DNA of 62,904 nucleotides, from contig JAPPEU010000037.1 of NCBI GenBank assembly GCA_028875245.1, positions 1-62,904 on the forward strand, read 5' to 3'. The position numbers and the translations under genes are program-made. A model generated the notes under the pieces. The model was not told the origin of the DNA and did no database searches. It worked only from the letters and a program-made list of their open reading frames with translations. How positions within the stretch are numbered: position 1 is the stretch's first letter; the number at the start of each line of letters is the position of its first letter. Positions 1-9,107 of the stretch are shown here, one piece after another. Source of the DNA: Chloroflexota bacterium (lineage in GTDB: Bacteria; Chloroflexota; Anaerolineae; Aggregatilineales; Phototrophicaceae).

Positions 1-577
1 CAGGCAGCGGGAAATCCGGGCTGGGCGCGGCCACGGCGAACATGCCCGCCGCCTTGAGCGCGCGTAAGCCATTGGCCGAGTCTTCGATGCCCAGTGACGC
101 TCCCGGCGCGACGCCTAATTGTTTCAGCGCCTCAAGATAAATATCGGGCGCCGGTTTGCCGCGCGGCACCTCATCGCCGTAGATCATCACTTCAAAGATC
201 TGATCTAGCCCGGTGATGCTGAGCACCGCCTTGATAATCTCCGTGGGCGAGCCCGATGCCAAGCCGACGCGAAAATGCCGCTTCATCTGGCTTACCGATT
301 CGAGGGCGCCGGGGCGGGCCGGCAGGCGCGCCTCGTATAGGGCGATCACCCGCGCTTTCATCTCGGCGATGATGGCGTCAGTGGATTCGTCCAGCGCCAG
401 TTTTTCTTGCATCACAGTCGCCCAGCCGACGGTGCTGCGGCCCATGGCCAGGCGCTGAAACTCATCGGTCCAGGCTTTGCCGCGGTCCCCGGCGAATTCG
501 ACGCGGGCTTTGTCCCAGTAGACTTCGCTGTCGACCAGGACGCCGTCCATGTCGTAGATGACCGCTTCAATGGGCAT
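1..577 (-). CDS. HAD-superfamily phosphatase, beta-phosphoglucomutase-like (3' end outside window)
   Basis: The gene reads from position 577 down to the window edge, so its C-terminal part is missing. The N-terminus has the HAD motif I DMDGVLVDS, whose first Asp is the phosphoryl-accepting nucleophile in this family. A later segment, GLASGSPTE, fits motif II, and EDSANGLRA fits motif IV with its metal-binding acids. This is the pattern of the beta-phosphoglucomutase / 2-deoxyglucose-6-phosphatase group, which acts on small sugar phosphates in the cytoplasm. A strong GGAGAAGGA ribosome site precedes the ATG. It lies in the same direction as the RbsD/FucU-like gene, separated by a three-copy palindrome array. 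The substrate cannot be told from sequence. Confidence 0.85.
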   Translation of the reverse strand, partial: MPIEAVIYDMDGVLVDSEVYWDKARVEFAGDRGKAWTDEFQRLAMGRSTVGWATVMQEKLALDESTDAIIAEMKARVIALYEARLPARPGALESVSQMKRHFRVGLASGSPTEIIKAVLSITGLDQIFEVMIYGDEVPRGKPAPDIYLEALKQLGVAPGASLGIEDSANGLRALKAAGMFAVAAPSPDFPLP

Positions 578-606
578 GGGGCGTTCCTTCTCCGGTTGCC
601 TCGTTA

Positions 607-770
607 TCTGTAGGGGCGGCTCGCTGGGACGCCCGAATTCTTCGTGACGGCGCCAACGGGCGAGTCACCGCCTCGCCCCTACGATGGTGGCGTGTTGGCG
701 GGCGAGTCACCGCCTCGCCCCTACGATGACTGTGTTTTGGCGGGCGAGTCACCGCCTCGCCCCTACATTT
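607..770. repeat. Array of three ~42-bp GC-rich palindromes plus a related single copy
   Basis: Three copies of a 27-bp core start at about 658, 700 and 742 with a regular 42-bp period. Each core is itself a hairpin, GGGCGAG...CTCGCCC, followed by CCTACGA. A related single unit, TAGGGGCGGCTCGCTGGGACG, lies at 611-631. Similar units recur throughout the window in intergenic gaps, so this is a REP-like family. The 15-nt intervals are too short and too similar to be CRISPR spacers. Confidence 0.85.
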
Positions 771-783
771 TGCGTTTCGACGG

Positions 784-1221
784 TTAGACGGCTTGCTCGG
801 GCGGCGGATCCACGACGCCGATCGTGAGCAGGATATTGGCGTAGACGCGCTGCTCGCCGGTGGCGATCACCAGGCAGCAGTCCTCTTTCTTCGCCTCGTC
901 ATAGAAGGCGAAGCGCTCAAGCGGCGTCAACTCGACGTCATCCGGCAGCAGTCGGCGGAATTCGGCATAGATGCTGGGTTCAGCGCCGTCGTGGCGCGCC
1001 ATCACCTGGGCCGCTTCAACCGGCGTCACGCTCAAGACCGCTTCCAGCACATCGGTGACCGTCACGTTGCCGGGCGCCAGATTGAGATAGACGCGCTCGG
1101 CCATGGGGTTGGCGCCGGTCTCGAATGGGTAGTTGCCGTCGGGTATCAGGATGGCGCTGCCGTGGCCGGCCGAGCCGAGGGCGCTCAAGATTTGCGGGTG
1201 GATCAGTTTCGCGTCGATCAT
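784..1221 (-). CDS. RbsD/FucU family sugar mutarotase/pyranase
   Basis: 145 residues, the usual length for D-ribose pyranase (RbsD) and L-fucose mutarotase (FucU), which interconvert anomers of free sugars in the cytoplasm. The N-terminus carries the family pattern AGHGSAILIPDGNYP; the His of AGHG and the Asp of PDGNYP are the conserved active-site residues. The reading frame is open further upstream, but I chose MIDAKL at 1221 because the homology begins there. The substrate (ribose, fucose or another) is not resolved. It sits beside a HAD sugar-phosphate phosphatase, which suggests general sugar handling. Confidence 0.85.
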   Translation of the reverse strand: MIDAKLIHPQILSALGSAGHGSAILIPDGNYPFETGANPMAERVYLNLAPGNVTVTDVLEAVLSVTPVEAAQVMARHDGAEPSIYAEFRRLLPDDVELTPLERFAFYDEAKKEDCCLVIATGEQRVYANILLTIGVVDPPPEQAV

Positions 1222-1264
1222 TTGTTGTCGTCTTTCTGAATCGTTGACAGGCGTGGTTTCGGGC

Positions 1265-1435
1265 GACAAACCCCATCCCCCGGCCCCTTGCCCCGAATCA
1301 TCAGGGAAGGGGAGCAAACACAAGACCATTCGAGGATTCTCCGCTGGATCTCATCATATTTGCCGATCACGGCGAAACCTTCGCCCCATCGTAGGGGGGC
1401 GAGGGGCTTGGACCAATGGCTCGCCTCTACAGTTT
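1265..1435. repeat. Palindromic intergenic repeats of both families (CCCC-TCCCC and GTAGGGGCGA types)
   Basis: At about 1270-1315 there is a CCCCATCCCCCGGCCCC...GGGAAGGGGAGC imperfect inverted repeat. At about 1387-1432 there is a GTAGGGGGGCGAG...CTCGCCTCTACAG palindrome. Both lie between the RbsD/FucU-like gene and the MOSC gene, the second one overlapping the MOSC stop. Related copies of both occur elsewhere in the window. Confidence 0.7.
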
Positions 1436-1957
1436 GCGAATGCGGTCGCCCACTTTGACTTCGCCGTCTTGTACGACGAAGGCGTAGACACCGCGCCGGC
1501 GTTGACGTTCGCCCGCTTCGGTGGCGGTCCATTTGCGCGCATGCCCCCCAAAGCGGCGGGCGAATTTTGTGCAGCCGGTGTGCGGCCGCTTCGATATTTC
1601 CATGATCACGTCCCCAAGCTGAAGGCGCGTGCCGGGCGGGAGGTTGTCCTGCGAGATGTCGAGATCGATAAAGAGTTGATCCCCCGCTTCCGCCCAGCGG
1701 GTCTTGTCGCCGGCGAGCAGTTGAATCACGCGGCTGTTCATCAGCGTAATCTGCGCTTCAATGTCGTCGCCATGCCGCCGCAGCCAGTCATCGCCCAGCA
1801 AACCGGCCTCAACGGTGAAGGTCGCTCGCTCAAGCAGCTCGCGCTGGTCGGGCGCGGGCCGGCGCGCGATCAAAGCCACCGAGCCCTTGTCTTGCGGCGA
1901 GGGCTCAATCTGCGCCCAGCGCGCCTCCAGATCTTCGATTGTCGCTTTGGCTTCCAT
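1427..1957 (-). CDS. MOSC domain-containing protein
   Basis: 176 residues forming a single MOSC domain (the C-terminal domain of molybdenum-cofactor sulfurase and of YiiM/mARC proteins). Supporting segments are EAGLLGDDWLRRHGDD near residue 50 (the usual GDRH-like region), MNSRVIQLLAG, and the family hallmark GCTKFARRFGG with its conserved Cys near residue 130. Stand-alone MOSC proteins of this size bind molybdopterin-type cofactors or metal-sulfur groups in the cytoplasm; the substrate is usually unknown. No molybdenum enzyme is encoded nearby. The C-terminus EVKVGDRIRKL falls in a palindromic repeat, so the 3' end of the gene may have been supplied by that element. Confidence 0.85.
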   Translation of the reverse strand: MEAKATIEDLEARWAQIEPSPQDKGSVALIARRPAPDQRELLERATFTVEAGLLGDDWLRRHGDDIEAQITLMNSRVIQLLAGDKTRWAEAGDQLFIDLDISQDNLPPGTRLQLGDVIMEISKRPHTGCTKFARRFGGHARKWTATEAGERQRRRGVYAFVVQDGEVKVGDRIRKL

Positions 1958-2096
1958 CGTATGCTCCCGGCTGCTGTTCGTCTTGACTGCGGGAACTATA
2001 GTCCAAAACCGGCGAAATGTCTTGATGTTTCTCGCGCGGGGCGAGGCAATCGCAGCAAAATCATTTCGCGCCGATCGCCATGAAAATAAAGGGAAA

Positions 2097-2240
2097 TGGT
2101 GGGGCGTTTGACCCGCAGTGTCGGCGGTCAGTGTCTACGCGACCTATGTCGCGGCTGTGTGTCGCCCACGAAGATAGCCTAAATTATGCGGGCGTTTCAG
2201 CGCCGCGCGTAGACACTGCGGGTCAAACGCCCCTACAGAT
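2097..2240. repeat. ~140-bp element with 21-bp perfect inverted repeat
   Basis: The left arm at 2101-2121 (GGGGCGTTTGACCCGCAGTG plus T) is the exact reverse complement of 2213-2233. An inner GTGTCTACGCG at 2131-2141 pairs with 2206-2216. It is the main content of the 436-base gap 1958-2393, which otherwise shows no gene. The arms belong to the same GTAGGGGCGTTT family as the repeat near 37,010, and the whole looks like a non-coding miniature mobile element. Confidence 0.8.
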
Positions 2241-2393
2241 TACGAAAGTTGCCGGGAAAGTAGTTGGTTTCAGCGCCATTTCAATTTGATGCGATTGCCC
2301 CGCCGCTTGAGCCGGCAGTGGTGGCATAAGCGGCGCGAACTTGTTACCATACCTGTCGGCGGTCACAGCAGACGACGAGGAGCGGGCAAGCCT

Positions 2394-3392
2394 ATGACAA
2401 TTGAACACAGGCGATTGGGAAAACACGGCGTGCTGGTGAGCAATCTTTGCCTCGGCACGATGAACTTTGGGCATCAGACCGCAAAAGAAGATGCCTTCGC
2501 CATTATGGATCGGGCGCTGGAATTGGGCATCAACTTCTTTGACACGGCCGATGTCTATGGGCGGCAGGTTGAATATGGGCTGACGGAGGAGATCATCGGC
2601 GGGTGGTTTGCCCAAGGCGGCGGGCGCCGCGACGCCGTCGTGCTGGCGACCAAAGTCTACAATCCCGTGAGCCGCCAGGAATACCTGCCCGAGCCCAATC
2701 GGGATATCCGCAGCCTGTCCGCCTACAAGATTCGCAAGCACTGCGACGGCAGCCTGGAGCGCCTGCAAACCGACCGCATCGACATCTATCAGATGCATCA
2801 TGTCGATCGTGATTGCCCCTGGGAAGAGACCTGGACCGCCTTCGGCAGCTTGATCGGGCAGGGCAAGGTCATCTATGTCGGCTCGAGCAATTTCGCCGGT
2901 TGGGATATCGCCACCGCCTGCCACGAGGCCGCCTGGCTCAATATGCTCGGCTTGGTCAGCGAGCAGAGCATTTATCATCTCGACAACCGCGCCATCGAGC
3001 TGGAGGTCATCCCCGCCTGCCGTCACTATGGCCTGGGGCTAATCCCCTGGAGCCCGCTCGGCGGCGGTCTGCTGGGCGGCGCGCTGGAAAAAGCGGAAAG
3101 CGGACGCCGCAGCAGCCCGGACATGATCGCGCGGATCGAATCCAAGCGGCGCCAGCTCGAGGCTTACGAGGGGCTCTGCCGCGAAATCGGCCATCCGCCG
3201 GGGCAGGTCGCCCTGGCCTGGCTGCTGCATAACCCGGCTGTCAGCGCGCCGATCATTGGCCCGCGCACGATGGAGCAGTTGGAAAGCGCCGCGCGCGCTA
3301 CCATGATCAGCCTCGATGCCGATACCCTGGAAAAGCTTGATGAAATTTTCCCCGGACCCGGTGGCGAGGCGCCGAAGGCTTATGCCTGGTGA
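2394..3392 (+). CDS. Aldo/keto reductase
   Basis: 332 residues, a normal length for the aldo/keto reductase TIM barrel, which reduces aldehydes or ketones with NADPH in the cytoplasm. Seen motifs are the N-terminal GKHGVLVSNLCLGTMNFG, the catalytic-Asp segment FFDTADVYG with its Asp and Tyr, the later Lys in VLATKVY and His in YQMHHVD, and the cofactor loop near PIIGPRTMEQL. The sequence resembles the YajO/Kv-beta-like group (AKR families 9-11). I chose the ATG at 2394 because the longer frame has an unrelated leader. It is a single gene between repeats; the substrate is unknown. Confidence 0.88.
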   Translation: MTIEHRRLGKHGVLVSNLCLGTMNFGHQTAKEDAFAIMDRALELGINFFDTADVYGRQVEYGLTEEIIGGWFAQGGGRRDAVVLATKVYNPVSRQEYLPEPNRDIRSLSAYKIRKHCDGSLERLQTDRIDIYQMHHVDRDCPWEETWTAFGSLIGQGKVIYVGSSNFAGWDIATACHEAAWLNMLGLVSEQSIYHLDNRAIELEVIPACRHYGLGLIPWSPLGGGLLGGALEKAESGRRSSPDMIARIESKRRQLEAYEGLCREIGHPPGQVALAWLLHNPAVSAPIIGPRTMEQLESAARATMISLDADTLEKLDEIFPGPGGEAPKAYAW

Positions 3393-3529
3393 ACGCGCCG
3401 GCGGGGGTGGACGGGCGTCGCCTTGGCCGGTTGCCAGGACTGCGCCCTTGCGCCGATAATTTGAATTCTGTCTTGGAAGTTTATATCATTAAGTTATGAG
3501 TTAGCTGAATGCCCAAATAGGAGTGCGCC

Positions 3530-4654
3530 ATGTATAACTTACTGAAGCGGCTCAGTCCAATAATCGCGCTGTGCCTCTTGATCGCCGCTTCCCTGCCGGC
3601 GCATGCCAATGATGATATCAAGGTCAAAGGCCCCTGCGACTTGTACTATGCCATCGAAGCCGCCAACAAGGATTCCAGGCATAGCGGCTGTGACTCCGGC
3701 ATCGGCCCGCATGATACGATCATCGTGCCCGTTGATACGCGGCTGTCGCGGTTCCTGCCCGATATCGACACAAACATCACCATTGAAGGTTATGGCAGCA
3801 AACTCACATTCAAAAAGCGGGACGCGCCCGCGTTCATCGTGGAAGACGCGACGCTCACCCTTAAAAATCTCCGGATCAGATTCCAGCATAAAAATAGCGA
3901 GGAAGTTCTGGAGATCATCAATGGCAGGTTGATCCTGATCAACACGCTGATCCAGAATTGCTCGGGCGTCGTCAACGCGACAAACAGTACGCTTGAGATG
4001 CATGGCGAGAGCAACATCTGCGGTCATTCGGGCAAAGTCGTCAACGAATGGTTCGTGCCGCCGCCGCGCCCGCCGGAGACCTGCGCGATGCTGGCCGGCG
4101 CAACGGTCAGCGCTTTCTACGGTTTGGGAAGCGGCATTCAGTGTCGGCATGTGTCGGCACAGGGCATCGGGAATCAGTATGTGCTAAACCGGGGCTTCAT
4201 CGACGCCGTTGATTTGTGGGGCTACGTTGAGCAGGGCATCGAGGTCTGCTTCCCCCGGCTTGGCGCGACGCTCTTCCTGGATTCGCAGACGCGCGCGCCC
4301 AGTCCGCTGGATTCTTACAGTTCCGGTCACATGACCTGCGCCTCGGCGAATCGTCCGGGCATGGTTATTCTGGTTTATGGCCAGCCGACGACCACCAAGA
4401 CTGAACCTGTGGCCTCCCAGCCGGTCAGCCAGCCGGTCGTCGAGCAGCCGGCTGTCGATGGCTGCCCGGCCCGAACAACAGGCCACATCAATTTCCGTAT
4501 GCAGCCATCATTGGACTCCGAGAAGATCGGCGTCGTCCGTCGAGGCTCAACTGTCGGCGTTGTAAGGCGCACGGCCTACTGGTATTTGGTGAACTATAAG
4601 GGGCGGCGAGGCTGGATCGGCGGCAGGCACGTAGACAACATCGGCAACTGCTAA
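3530..4654 (+). CDS. Secreted protein with beta-helix-like N-region and C-terminal bacterial SH3 domain
   Basis: 374 residues with a clear Sec signal peptide (residues 1-26, ending PAHA). The next ~140 residues resemble the start of the secreted CSLREA-type parallel beta-helix proteins: CDLYYAIEAAN, then DTIIVP, ITIEGYGSKLTF and LTLKNLRI repeats. A middle region with several Cys residues follows, then a Pro/Val/Gln-rich linker near residues 285-310. The C-terminal ~65 residues form an SH3b domain (INFRMQPSLDSEKIG ... WYLVNYKGRRGWIGG). SH3b domains commonly bind cell-wall or surface polymers, so an envelope-attached surface protein is inferred. The AGGAG ribosome site supports the start. No functional neighbour is apparent. 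Confidence 0.75.
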   Translation: MYNLLKRLSPIIALCLLIAASLPAHANDDIKVKGPCDLYYAIEAANKDSRHSGCDSGIGPHDTIIVPVDTRLSRFLPDIDTNITIEGYGSKLTFKKRDAPAFIVEDATLTLKNLRIRFQHKNSEEVLEIINGRLILINTLIQNCSGVVNATNSTLEMHGESNICGHSGKVVNEWFVPPPRPPETCAMLAGATVSAFYGLGSGIQCRHVSAQGIGNQYVLNRGFIDAVDLWGYVEQGIEVCFPRLGATLFLDSQTRAPSPLDSYSSGHMTCASANRPGMVILVYGQPTTTKTEPVASQPVSQPVVEQPAVDGCPARTTGHINFRMQPSLDSEKIGVVRRGSTVGVVRRTAYWYLVNYKGRRGWIGGRHVDNIGNC

Positions 4655-4706
4655 GCCGCGGCATAAAGCAGGTTCCGCGGAGCGATGCGGCTTGGATCGC
4701 GCGCGC

Positions 4707-5963
4707 TTACTCGGAGCCTGCGCAGGCTTCCCAGAGCACTTCGGCGATATGCCTGACCGGCAGCGGATTCCCCGTTGATTTCAGTTGCTGGCGCAGCTGC
4801 GTGATGCAGCCGATATTGCCCGAGACAACCAGGTCAGGTTCAGCCGCCAGGATGGACGCGACCTTGCGCCGCCCGAGCTCGGCCGCGATGGCGGGTTGGT
4901 CAATGTTGTAGGCGCCGGCCGAGCCACAGCACATGCCGGCATCGGCGATTGGCAAAAGGCGGAGATTCGGGATTTGCATCAAGAGAGCGCGAGCCTCGCT
5001 CTGCTGGCCTTGAGCGTGCAGCAGGTGGCAGGCATCCTGATACACCACGCGCCGTTCATGCGCGAATCCCGTCCGCTCGCGCATGCCCAATGAGGACAGA
5101 AAAGCGCTGAAATCGGTCACTTTGCGCGCGAATGCGGCCGCGCGGTCCGCGTCCGGCTGATCCTTGAAGAGCAATTCATAATCATGAATGCCGGAGCCGC
5201 AGCCGGCCGCCGTCGTGATGATCGCGTCGATGTCATCCGGGAATTGCCCAAAATTGCGCCGGGCGAGTTCGATCGCTTGCTGCTCCGCGCCGACATGCAG
5301 CAATATGGAGCCGCAGCAGCCGGCCTTGGGCGGGCTATGCACCTCGACGCCGTTCGCAGCCAGGGCTTGGGCGGCCGCGTAATTGATCTCGGGCGCCAGC
5401 GCTTGCTGCACGCAGCCCGGCAGCAGCGCCACCTTCGCGCGCAGCTCGCCCCGTGCCGGCAGCACGGGCGGCGCGGGCAATGGACTCGGCAGCTTCTCCG
5501 GCAGCAAGTTCAGCATGGAAGCGAAGGCCTCCGGCAAGGCGCCGCGGAGCGCTTTTCCGATCCGCCCCGTTTGAGCCGCCAGCCGGAAGCGCTTGGGATA
5601 GGGCAGCGTCTCGATCACCAGTCTGCGCGCCAGGGCATCCAGCGGCGGGCGCTGGCGTTCGCGTTCTTGCAGCATGCGATAACTCACCAGCAAGTCGCCA
5701 TATTCGACGCCGGAAGGGCAAGCGGGCACACAAGCCATGCAGCCGAGGCAGCGGTCGATGTAGGGTTGGGCGTCGGCGGCGCTCAGCGTCTCTTCCAGCA
5801 CGTTTTTCATCAGGTAGATGCGCCCGCGCGGCGAATCCATCTCTTCGCCCAGCAGGCTGTAAGTCGGGCAAGCTGGCAGGCAGAAACCGCAATGCACACA
5901 TTTTTCGATGGCGGTCGCCATCTCCGGCGCTCTCAGGTCATCGCTTTCGATCTGATGTCGCAT
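4707..5963 (-). CDS. glcF: Glycolate oxidase iron-sulfur subunit GlcF
   Basis: 418 residues. Two ferredoxin-type CxxCxxCxxxCP motifs (Cys 22/25/28/32 and Cys 72/75/78/82) bind two [4Fe-4S] clusters. Two later cysteine-rich CCG-type blocks follow (around AGCCGSILLHVG and AGMCCGSAGAYN). This is the layout and length of GlcF, which passes electrons from the flavin subunits to the membrane quinone pool during glycolate-to-glyoxylate oxidation. It is the last gene of the coxG-like/glcD/glcE/glcF operon and is separated from glcE by a ~180-bp gap holding palindromic repeats. A lactate-type (D-2-hydroxyacid) substrate for the complex is an alternative. Confidence 0.92.
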   Translation of the reverse strand: MRHQIESDDLRAPEMATAIEKCVHCGFCLPACPTYSLLGEEMDSPRGRIYLMKNVLEETLSAADAQPYIDRCLGCMACVPACPSGVEYGDLLVSYRMLQERERQRPPLDALARRLVIETLPYPKRFRLAAQTGRIGKALRGALPEAFASMLNLLPEKLPSPLPAPPVLPARGELRAKVALLPGCVQQALAPEINYAAAQALAANGVEVHSPPKAGCCGSILLHVGAEQQAIELARRNFGQFPDDIDAIITTAAGCGSGIHDYELLFKDQPDADRAAAFARKVTDFSAFLSSLGMRERTGFAHERRVVYQDACHLLHAQGQQSEARALLMQIPNLRLLPIADAGMCCGSAGAYNIDQPAIAAELGRRKVASILAAEPDLVVSGNIGCITQLRQQLKSTGNPLPVRHIAEVLWEACAGSE

Positions 5964-5989
5964 ATTAATTCACCACAGGGGCTCGTGTT

Positions 5990-6110
5990 CTTACCCCATC
6001 CCCCGGCCCCTTCCCCAGCGAGCTAGGGAAGGGGAGCGTCGCCGCCGGCTGTTCTGTGTTGGACGTAGCCTTCCCCCCATTGCGATGGGGGGACTGAGGG
6101 GGGTTGGCCT
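5990..6110. repeat. Palindromic element between glcE and glcF
   Basis: Two imperfect GC palindromes lie in tandem: CCCCATCCCCCGGCCCC...AGGGAAGGGGAGCG and CCTTCCCCCCATTG...GGGGGGACTGAGGGGGG. Short outer inverted repeats, GTGTTC (about 5980) and GAACAC (about 6115), flank the block. The right end resembles the left end of the insert at 55,996-56,184. It interrupts an otherwise tightly packed operon. Confidence 0.75.
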
Positions 6111-6145
6111 AAGGCGAACACAATTCCTCCTCTGTCGGACAAACG

Positions 6146-7210
6146 CTAAACCAATTTGTGTTCCGGATCCAGCACCTGTTTGACCCGCTGCGCCAGGGCA
6201 TCGTCGGCCGGCGCGCCGATGACGGCCGAGTGGACGGCGCCACGCAGGCACAAGCCGCGCAATCCACAATTCCGCAGCGCGGCGGCAAGCGCTTCGACAT
6301 CATCAGTCGCCAGCCAGGCGATGTTGCCGCCGACGCCATAGCGCCTCCGCGCGCCGGCTATCATGCGGTCGAACGCGGGGATCTGCTTGGGCGCGAGGGC
6401 AGCCTTGACCAGGAACTCGCCGCTCAATTCCGCCAGCGGATCCCAGAGATTAGGGCTCTCTGCTAGCGTTGCGATATCGCTTGGCGCGGTGTCACGCTCC
6501 ATACCCGCCGCGAATCGCTCGACGCGCTGCGGCAGGGATTCCTGAAAACCCGCCAGACGCGCCAGCAGCGACCAGCCGTCGGCGGCCGGAATAAGGTCGA
6601 GCGCGTCCAGTTCATAAGCGCTTTGATTGATGAAAAAGATGGCGGACAGGGCGTCGTCCAGGCGCTCATAGTTGAAACGCAAGCTGCGGAAACAAGGCGC
6701 ATCGGGAAAGACTTTGAAGGTCAACTCGGTCATGATGGCGTAGCGCCCCAGGCTGCCGACCAGGAACTTGCTCAGGTCGAAGCCGGCCGCGTTCTTGACC
6801 ACTTTGCCGCCGACGCGAAATGCCCGCCCCATGCCATCGACCAGCTGCGCCCCCAGGATGAAATCGCGGACGCCGCCGTAGCGGAAACGGCGCGGCCCGG
6901 CCAGATTGCAAGCCACGGTTCCGCCGATGCTGGCGGCGCCCGGCAGCAGCGGATCGCAGGGCAGATACTGGCCATGCTGCTTCAATGCCGCCTCCAGGTC
7001 CCGCACGAGGCCGCCCGCGCCGACGGTCACGGTGTATTCGCTCGGTTGATATTCGAGGATGCCGCTCATGCCGGAGAGGTCAACGATAGCGGCGCCGTCG
7101 GTTTGATTGTGCAGCGCCGTCTTGCTGCCCTTGCCGACGACATGAACGCGGTCGCTGTTTTGGACCAGCGATTGGATCTCGGCGATGGATCCCGGCGCGC
7201 GCGCAGTCAT
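6146..7210 (-). CDS. glcE: Glycolate oxidase FAD-binding subunit GlcE
   Basis: 354 residues. The N-terminal ~190 residues form a PCMH-type FAD-binding domain, with [13 protein letters not shown] as the first FAD contact region and the [13 protein letters not shown] segment as the second. The C-terminal half is the weakly conserved cap seen in GlcE. GlcE pairs with GlcD to oxidise glycolate (or a related 2-hydroxyacid). Its start codon overlaps the stop of glcD by 4 bases, which implies translational coupling. The identification rests on the domain and on its place between glcD and glcF. Confidence 0.9.
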   Translation of the reverse strand: MTARAPGSIAEIQSLVQNSDRVHVVGKGSKTALHNQTDGAAIVDLSGMSGILEYQPSEYTVTVGAGGLVRDLEAALKQHGQYLPCDPLLPGAASIGGTVACNLAGPRRFRYGGVRDFILGAQLVDGMGRAFRVGGKVVKNAAGFDLSKFLVGSLGRYAIMTELTFKVFPDAPCFRSLRFNYERLDDALSAIFFINQSAYELDALDLIPAADGWSLLARLAGFQESLPQRVERFAAGMERDTAPSDIATLAESPNLWDPLAELSGEFLVKAALAPKQIPAFDRMIAGARRRYGVGGNIAWLATDDVEALAAALRNCGLRGLCLRGAVHSAVIGAPADDALAQRVKQVLDPEHKLV

Positions 7211-8655
7211 TCGCGTGAAATGACTCCCGCTTTTTCCAAGGGATGCATGCCATGCTGTTTGAGGGCCGGCGCCTCGCCACCGGGGAACATCTTGCCGCGA
7301 TTGGCGATTTCCAAGGGGTCGATCGCCCGTCGCAGCGCTTGCATGATATCGAGCTCCTCTTCGCTGAACATGGCCGGCATATAATCGCGCTTTTCCATCC
7401 CGATGCCGTGCTCGCCGGTGATGGAGCCGCCCAGATTGACGCAGAGCGCGAGGATCTCGCCCGCCAGGGCCTCCGCCTTTTCCAGCGCGCCCGCCGCGCG
7501 CCCGTCGTAGAGAATGAGCGGATGCAGGTTGCCATCGCCGGCGTGGAAGACGTTGGCCACATCCAGCCCGTATTTCTCTTTGAGCGCGCCGATCTCGACC
7601 AGGGCCTCGCCCAGGCGGCTGCGCGGCACGACGCCATCCTGCACGATGTAATCGGGGCTGAGGCGGCCGACGGCGGAAAAAGCGCCTTTGCGCCCCTTCC
7701 AGATGCGCGCCCGCTCTTCTTCGCTATTGGCAACGCGTATCTCAAAAGCGCCCGATGCTTCTATGATGCCGCGCAGCTGCTCGAATTCGGCGTTGACCTG
7801 AAGCGTCTCGCCTTCCAGCTCGACGATGAGCAGGGCTTCCGCATCGGGGTAACCGGCCTTGACCGACGCCTCGGCCGCTTTAATCGCCAGCCGATCCATG
7901 ATTTCCATCGCGCCGGGCAGCAAGCCGGACGCGACCACCATCGACACGGCATCGCCCGCGCGCCCCAGATCGTCGTAAGCGGCCAGCACGGTGCGATACA
8001 ACTCGGGCTGCGGCATCAGGCGCACGGTGATCTCCAGCGCGATGCCGAAAAGCCCCTCCGAGCCGACGAAGAGCCCGACGAGGTCCGGCCCGATGCCGAC
8101 GCCTTCGATGCTCTCGCTTCCGAATTGCGTGACGGTCCCATCAGCCAGCACGACCTTCATGCCGAGGACGTGATTGCTGGTCATGCCGTATTTCAGGCAG
8201 TGGGCGCCGCCGCTGTTGAAGGCGATATTGCCGCCGATGGTGCAGATTGACTGGCTCGATGGGTCGGGCGCGTAATAGAGCCCGTAAGGTTGCGCCGCCT
8301 CAGTGATGCTGAGGTTGATGACGCCCGGCTCGACGACGGCGATGCGCTGCTGCGGATCCAGCTTCTTGATGCGATTCAGGCGATTCAAGCCGATGATCAA
8401 GCCGTCAGCGATGGGCAGGGAGCCGCCCGACAGGCTCGTGCCGCTGCCGCGCGCTACAAAGGGGACCGCGTGCTCGTGGCAGAGGCGCACGGTCGCAATG
8501 ATTTCATCGTCGCTATCCGGCAGGACGGCGGCGGCCGGCTTCGTCTGAAATGCGGTCAGGGCGTCGGATTCATAAGGCAGCAATTCGACATCGCGCGTCA
8601 GAAGGCGCTGAGGGGGATAGATGCTTTCGAGCGCTGCAATGAAGGCGCGATTCAC
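7207..8655 (-). CDS. glcD: Glycolate oxidase catalytic flavoprotein GlcD
   Basis: 482 residues, the normal GlcD length. The PCMH FAD domain shows [14 protein letters not shown] (residues ~70-83) and the [20 protein letters not shown] segment. The C-terminal FAD-oxidase domain shows [17 protein letters not shown] and the hallmark [18 protein letters not shown] with its conserved His residues. It oxidises glycolate to glyoxylate, or D-lactate to pyruvate in close relatives, at the cytoplasmic face with GlcE and GlcF. It overlaps both neighbours by 4 bases (coxG-like upstream, glcE downstream). A malate synthase about 33 kb away could use the glyoxylate, which favours the glycolate reading. Confidence 0.93.
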   Translation of the reverse strand: MNRAFIAALESIYPPQRLLTRDVELLPYESDALTAFQTKPAAAVLPDSDDEIIATVRLCHEHAVPFVARGSGTSLSGGSLPIADGLIIGLNRLNRIKKLDPQQRIAVVEPGVINLSITEAAQPYGLYYAPDPSSQSICTIGGNIAFNSGGAHCLKYGMTSNHVLGMKVVLADGTVTQFGSESIEGVGIGPDLVGLFVGSEGLFGIALEITVRLMPQPELYRTVLAAYDDLGRAGDAVSMVVASGLLPGAMEIMDRLAIKAAEASVKAGYPDAEALLIVELEGETLQVNAEFEQLRGIIEASGAFEIRVANSEEERARIWKGRKGAFSAVGRLSPDYIVQDGVVPRSRLGEALVEIGALKEKYGLDVANVFHAGDGNLHPLILYDGRAAGALEKAEALAGEILALCVNLGGSITGEHGIGMEKRDYMPAMFSEEELDIMQALRRAIDPLEIANRGKMFPGGEAPALKQHGMHPLEKAGVISRE

Positions 8656-9107
8656 CCCGCCGTCTCCAGCCGCAACTCGACCTGTTTGGACAGCTTCTTC
8701 AAAGATTGCTTGGCGATCTGCTTGGCCGCCACATCAAGCAAGCGCTGGCCGACCGCCGCGATCTTGCCGCCGATGCGCGCGTCGCCGGCGTAATGCATCA
8801 CCGTTTTGCCGTTGTCCTGCTCCAGGCGGATCGTGCCCTCGCCGGTGACATGCCCGGCCGGCCCCTTGCCCGAGACGATCAGGCGATAACTTTCGGGCGC
8901 GTCGACATCGGCGAGCTCGAATTGGGCCTCGAATTTGCCGTTGACCGGTCCCACGCGCACCGAGAGTTTACTCTCGTATTTGTTCTCGCCGATCTCCTCC
9001 AAGCCCTTCGAGCCGGGGATGATGCTGCCGAGGACGTCAATGTCCATCAGCACATCCCAGACCAGCTCGCGCTTGAAGTCAAAATCGTAAGTGCCTTCAA
9101 TGTGCAT
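8652..9107 (-). CDS. CoxG-like SRPBCC protein (carbon monoxide dehydrogenase subunit G family)
   Basis: 151 residues with the SRPBCC/CoxG fold pattern: an N-terminal beta strand and [22 protein letters not shown], a middle [20 protein letters not shown], and a C-terminal helix rich in Lys. CoxG helps membrane attachment or maturation of CO-dehydrogenase-type enzymes, but such paralogues also occur without a Cox enzyme. Here it is the first gene of the glycolate oxidase operon, its stop overlapping the glcD start by 4 bases, and no molybdenum hydroxylase gene is present. A role in assembling or anchoring the GlcDEF complex is inference. Confidence 0.85.
   Translation of the reverse strand: MHIEGTYDFDFKRELVWDVLMDIDVLGSIIPGSKGLEEIGENKYESKLSVRVGPVNGKFEAQFELADVDAPESYRLIVSGKGPAGHVTGEGTIRLEQDNGKTVMHYAGDARIGGKIAAVGQRLLDVAAKQIAKQSLKKLSKQVELRLETAG

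Noticed and set aside
658..767. Short regularly spaced repeats resembling a CRISPR array
   Set aside because: The repeats are themselves palindromes, intervals are only about 15 bases and partly similar, and the same unit occurs singly in many other gaps; there are no cas genes.
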